From Pseudomonadota bacterium (GTDB lineage: Bacteria; Myxococcota_A; UBA9042; GCA-2863065): a stretch of 37,498 nt of DNA. The position numbers were made by a program, and so were the translations under genes. Location: NCBI GenBank assembly GCA_005776725.1, contig SXOO01000117.1, positions 1-37,498 of the forward strand, read 5' to 3'. The notes beneath the pieces were generated by a model. It was not told where the DNA came from. It made no database searches and was given only the letters and a program-made list of their open reading frames with translations. Below are positions 37,101-37,498 of this stretch, piece by piece. Every line of letters begins with the position of its first letter. Positions within the stretch are counted from its first letter, which is position 1.

Positions 37101-37498
37101 CGACACGGTAGATCCCGAGGCCGACCCCGACGCTGACGGCTGGACCAGCTTCGAGGAGCTGGGCTGCGGCACCCTGCCGGAGGACCTCACGTCGACGCCC
37201 GCGGACAACGACGCGGACGGGACCTGCGATCCGGTGGACGACGACGACGACAACGACGGCTGGACCGACGCCGACGAGCTCGCGTGCGGCACGAGCGCCA
37301 CCGATGGGGCGGCGAGCCCGGCAGACAGCGATGGCGACGGCGCCTGCGACACCATCGACGCGGACGACGACGGCGACGGCTCGCCCGACGTGGACGAGCT
37401 ACTGTGCGGCGGGACCCAGCTGGCGCCCGGGCTTGCGCCGAGCGAGCTCGATCTCACGGACACCGACCTCGACGGCGTGGTCAACTGCAATGACGACG
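28141..37498 (+). CDS. Giant multidomain surface protein (partial, runs off the window)
   Basis: The frame is open from ATG 28141 to the window end, giving 3119 codons without a stop; the C-terminus is missing. After a signal peptide (cut near ASA-N), residues 41-420 hold seven AYNxxxxEYxVVW-type repeats, probably a seven-bladed propeller. Then come a myxobacterial Cys repeat (428-460), a jelly-roll-like domain (471-640), a second Cys repeat (662-692), an EGF/furin-like Cys segment (696-755) and six DUF11-like sandwiches (757-1507). After these come two copies of a beta-sandwich plus MopE-like DCDD metal-binding unit (about 1508-2030), a third Cys repeat (2028-2057), a lamin-tail-like domain (WVELFN, about 2060-2235), a further MopE-like segment, a PPC-like domain (about 2370-2495), and acidic thrombospondin-type-3-like repeats to the end. 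Such proteins are secreted or cell-surface adhesins binding many Ca ions. Function is not known. Confidence 0.88.
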   Translation, partial: MRPNHAVHAPIHFLASALVCVALATPREASANPTIATTDTRLTTSAGTLQGNSEALAYNKDLDQYLLVFGTSDKKLWARRYTSAFAAIGADIHIGDTFESPEVAYNPVTREYVVVMVHTTDFDIWGVRIRDDGGFGAPGVKLSTQPDVNLLDLAPRLAIDHETGRVCVVWMADDAGFQQDVVGRVMASDLASGTAQAIYRDATVTNTGVFADVAYAPTQNEFMITYSVSAATRSVRARRVDSATGAAVGAELTLFTAADGTDRALVAYNSVQNEYFVAYLGEADAGEAEVFGRRVSVTGTALGAGPVRLSNGGAGLTAIVSGIAYSSVDDEYVVVWQGDNTVDAAINDEFEVFGQQVDADGTEIGTDFRISFQGPNAGLETPALLADIVYDGDRNRWTAIWHGDTDTGATQDHDVFIKSFTTGTPIVCGNGSISGTEGCDDGDTDSNDGCSSQCNVEPGWSCSGATCLCQANCPLNCAPGAAAGFTTANGGTSALGADSLLAYKVTVASAFTLQQLGVFGAANKGEARAAIYADASGAPGALLGETAAFRVIDGEQLVDVFVDANHDGVREARGIQLPAGVIWVTLLVKPFGPGADATVVASAADGNIVFVNHPFASNFPATFVSGTAFAGKIATFRLKGCNCTPASDGLPGPGCGATASLCGNGQLDGSEVCDDGNITANDGCSADCLLIGANYSCSPVGSACSCTPGFYPAGGGACSACDTTCATCNGAGPNACATCGPTRVLIGSSCVLETVDFQFVSLAATAKKPGEDSTVTATVKNLGNSPKTATVAITIEPGAAPKAGSNPGFTCVPSGPNTVCTTTTASLAASASAAPQLILTVNAAFGGTSIPLSGVVTVAGDSVAGNNTASTSLTIVAVAELSTVVDCPAAASAAVPASCTLTVTNAGPSAASNLSATITPQAALTLSSPAGTGWTCTGTAPATCTRASLPTGNSALTFQLVPTAPVPAGTESASVTGNVTASSSETNATNTSSDTVAVDASASLALTLTTTTPTITAGASGSMNVEVENVGTQHAANVVLTASVPAALTPSGTGWSCNLAAETWTCTRTVNPLNVNGSSTFALALAAVDPTSAGVELVQVDVTATHSRSTPEGGDAAKSITFTVDAKPEVVINTVTQAAGAATPGTSRSYTINIENKGKQDATGVIYEATIPANAIFDDPATTALWTCDATKCTLPHAGKLDAKKTSSAIISFKFDAFLVKDVSTTSFTAKITDDGKNGPQSIDTELVNTALTAQPDVRTTTTSSSTPAPGGNVSVSVTIDNPGNQEAAFVNASVVFEAAASASAAGWSCGAPSAGKVTCTRQISILDLNPVASTFSVTLPTPYTAGVRFFKANTSATDDGTQGTDPVANNNSSQVQLAVTGGGTLAIALGDDGAAAAPGSTITVTATTTAGGNQILQNLVHSFIVPTGTTFQGTAPWSCAAGAAAGTPCTANTALASPGAVLTHTIPLALTAAVPAGALALTVSVTDDAKGVTGAAVTASATHTRTVTRCDRDWTFVTGTGPFVPDANFSYVTLGVPGADKGFKTAGAGNVPSGRFIARLNTTVTVPTVAAGGPKPELEITYRLQGNANPAFNRFVVCLDNPTCTGQSLGLADETGANTAAPGLEVRRVDLRAKAGTTVNVTLVYDTIAESSPGGFPGLSIDRIRLVSNADGDSTADGTYAECDRCWDEDGDTFVHAASPGPCPNLATPDCDDRDNTVKPGGTELCGVPGDEDCNGLADGFDEVACGIEDCANGIDDNQNSLIDCADAVCVGSLDCNECASGFSLDRGFGGFTAQDNDPDETPSTQTFVTGAAGADKGIATVADLDVVNLNRPYIRATLSRTLDVPPGIPAPTLFVRYRLSGVDTVGRDVFGVCINVGANSCNATTPAKDVPFKTDAETTGFATAKIPLAAGAGQIAVTLFYDTVDAVNESDAGVFIDSVTLGSDLDADGIYEAEPAACDHCVDGDADTYGRKGIAAAFVSLCDGVGADCDDAAAATHPGQQENCALAGDNDCDNLGDEDEVNCSACGDGNVSAGEVCDDQNTASNDGCSATCAIEPGALVLTEIHAPFTNGPQWVELFNASKGPLDLLGLGLELERETGARAALATHCATLPGRSTVVPMGGRSVIAVLPSGSTLSGLSADVVCSAPGFELSPTGDLVRVRSAATVLDTVDFRGFDCELGSWTGAKGRSLELQGVPVAATNDAATAWCLAGAGDAAPNQLGSPGLAGTCAELTCDAKDDDCDGTTDEALADGDSDGLCDAVDCDAGAASCTTDCVTNVDNDATPDCKDGCLDQDGDTFGVPGGLPTTTCALVGGVQKLDCNDALSFVNPGATEAGAAACSNGEDDDCDTIPDCAESGCSGLAACAGEACASGVPILCGATIEVEPVTDELPCADGDDAVVTFVAPRTETVVFTLTNVGQRQFGAFVFSGSCTNGSCANPLATTTAACATPGTLSVAVTQGQSYSLVIDAVAACSGQGKGSATLRLACAEVCLAGQDTDADGQVGCEDSDCVLAPACAATDFDGDGATNAIETTCGTNPKAAASQPSTDDVKDTDGDLTLNCADTDDDGDGASDLAELAACTLTSGAKNDDGIYPGADKRCDLAGLDADCNKEFDSAETACGAVESQCGDLQDNDNDLATDCADSNCATSALCGLLDFDGDGVPNRIEILCNTSPTASDDEPPGGSTVDPDSDGAPNCADVDDDGDGVDDVTEALCGSNLNDKTSVPVDTDADQQCDSADPDDDGDGAPDTQEVACGSDPNDSAALPTDAAHNQDTDGVCDLLDTDRDGDDASNGLEVACGTDPENADDEPADHDVDSDGICDRQDEDDDDDGWTDAREQLCGSDPMVAASTPTDTDLDGYCDFLDADTDGDGWPDALEQQCGTSPTSASSNPLAGGADSDVDGLCDAVDPDDDGDGWEDTAEAACGTAPKLPSAKPLDTDGDGACDAVDDDDDDDTWSDANEALCGSKPADSSSTPTDADKDGVCDTVDPEADPDADGWTSFEELGCGTLPEDLTSTPADNDADGTCDPVDDDDDNDGWTDADELACGTSATDGAASPADSDGDGACDTIDADDDGDGSPDVDELLCGGTQLAPGLAPSELDLTDTDLDGVVNCNDD
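36211..37498 (+). repeat. Tandem thrombospondin-type-3-like Ca-binding repeats (at least 11)
   Basis: Units of 36-42 codons read DTDxDGxCDxxDxDDDGDGWxDxxEaxCGT, with a variable Ser/Thr/Pro tail. Each has two Cys residues and a dense run of Asp. At least eleven units are in tandem and the array continues past the window end. Earlier, looser copies begin near 35641. The Asp-rich motifs match DxDxDG calcium loops. Confidence 0.85.

Overview
The window is GC-rich, densely coded DNA that looks like a myxobacterium (Myxococcota) or a close deltaproteobacterial relative. The evidence is the number of secreted Cys-rich proteins, three copies of the myxobacterial Cys-rich repeat (CGNG..E..CDDGN..DGC), MopE-like metal-binding repeats, DUF11 domains, a DUF4476 protein and six predicted lipoproteins. 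I see no rRNA, tRNA, CRISPR array, insertion sequence or phage gene.

Layout. 1-317 has no recognisable gene, only a bulged hairpin. 318-1142 (+) holds an orphan barstar-family inhibitor and a VOC/glyoxalase-fold protein. 1256-5222 (+) is a tight four-gene run: hutH, an outer-membrane protein with a TolB-like N-terminal region, a small lipoprotein and manA. 5245-10476 (-) holds an envelope cluster, in transcription order: a DUF11 secreted protein, a PhoD-like lipoprotein phosphatase, a lectin-like/DUF4476 protein, a SelW-like selenoprotein with an in-frame UGA and a SECIS-like hairpin, and a Cys-rich lipoprotein. 10639-13436 (-) is leuS overlapping a small Cys-rich lipoprotein gene. 13514-15031 (+) is a GT-C type membrane glycosyltransferase. 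15112-20223 (+) encodes a 1703-residue lipoprotein with 25 tandem Cys-rich units.

20227-24758 (-) is a translationally coupled operon (four 4-nt overlaps): DUF6524-like membrane protein, phnW, phnX, DUF5690-type transporter, tesB. It encodes the phosphonatase route that turns 2-aminoethylphosphonate into alanine, acetaldehyde and phosphate. Divergent from it, 24957-27017 (+) encodes an adenylate cyclase whose periplasmic sensor is three tandem modules, each with one CxxCH c-type heme motif. Between this gene and a DUF6279-like lipoprotein gene (27165-28031, -) lies a 29-codon remnant of a LuxR-type DNA-binding domain. From 28141 to the window end (+) runs one open gene for a surface protein of at least 3119 residues.

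The items most worth following are the selenoprotein at 6473-6703, which standard gene calling breaks at its UGA; the tri-heme adenylate cyclase beside the phosphonate operon; and the two very large Cys-rich surface proteins. Function calls rest on motifs and family resemblance read by eye; no database search was run.
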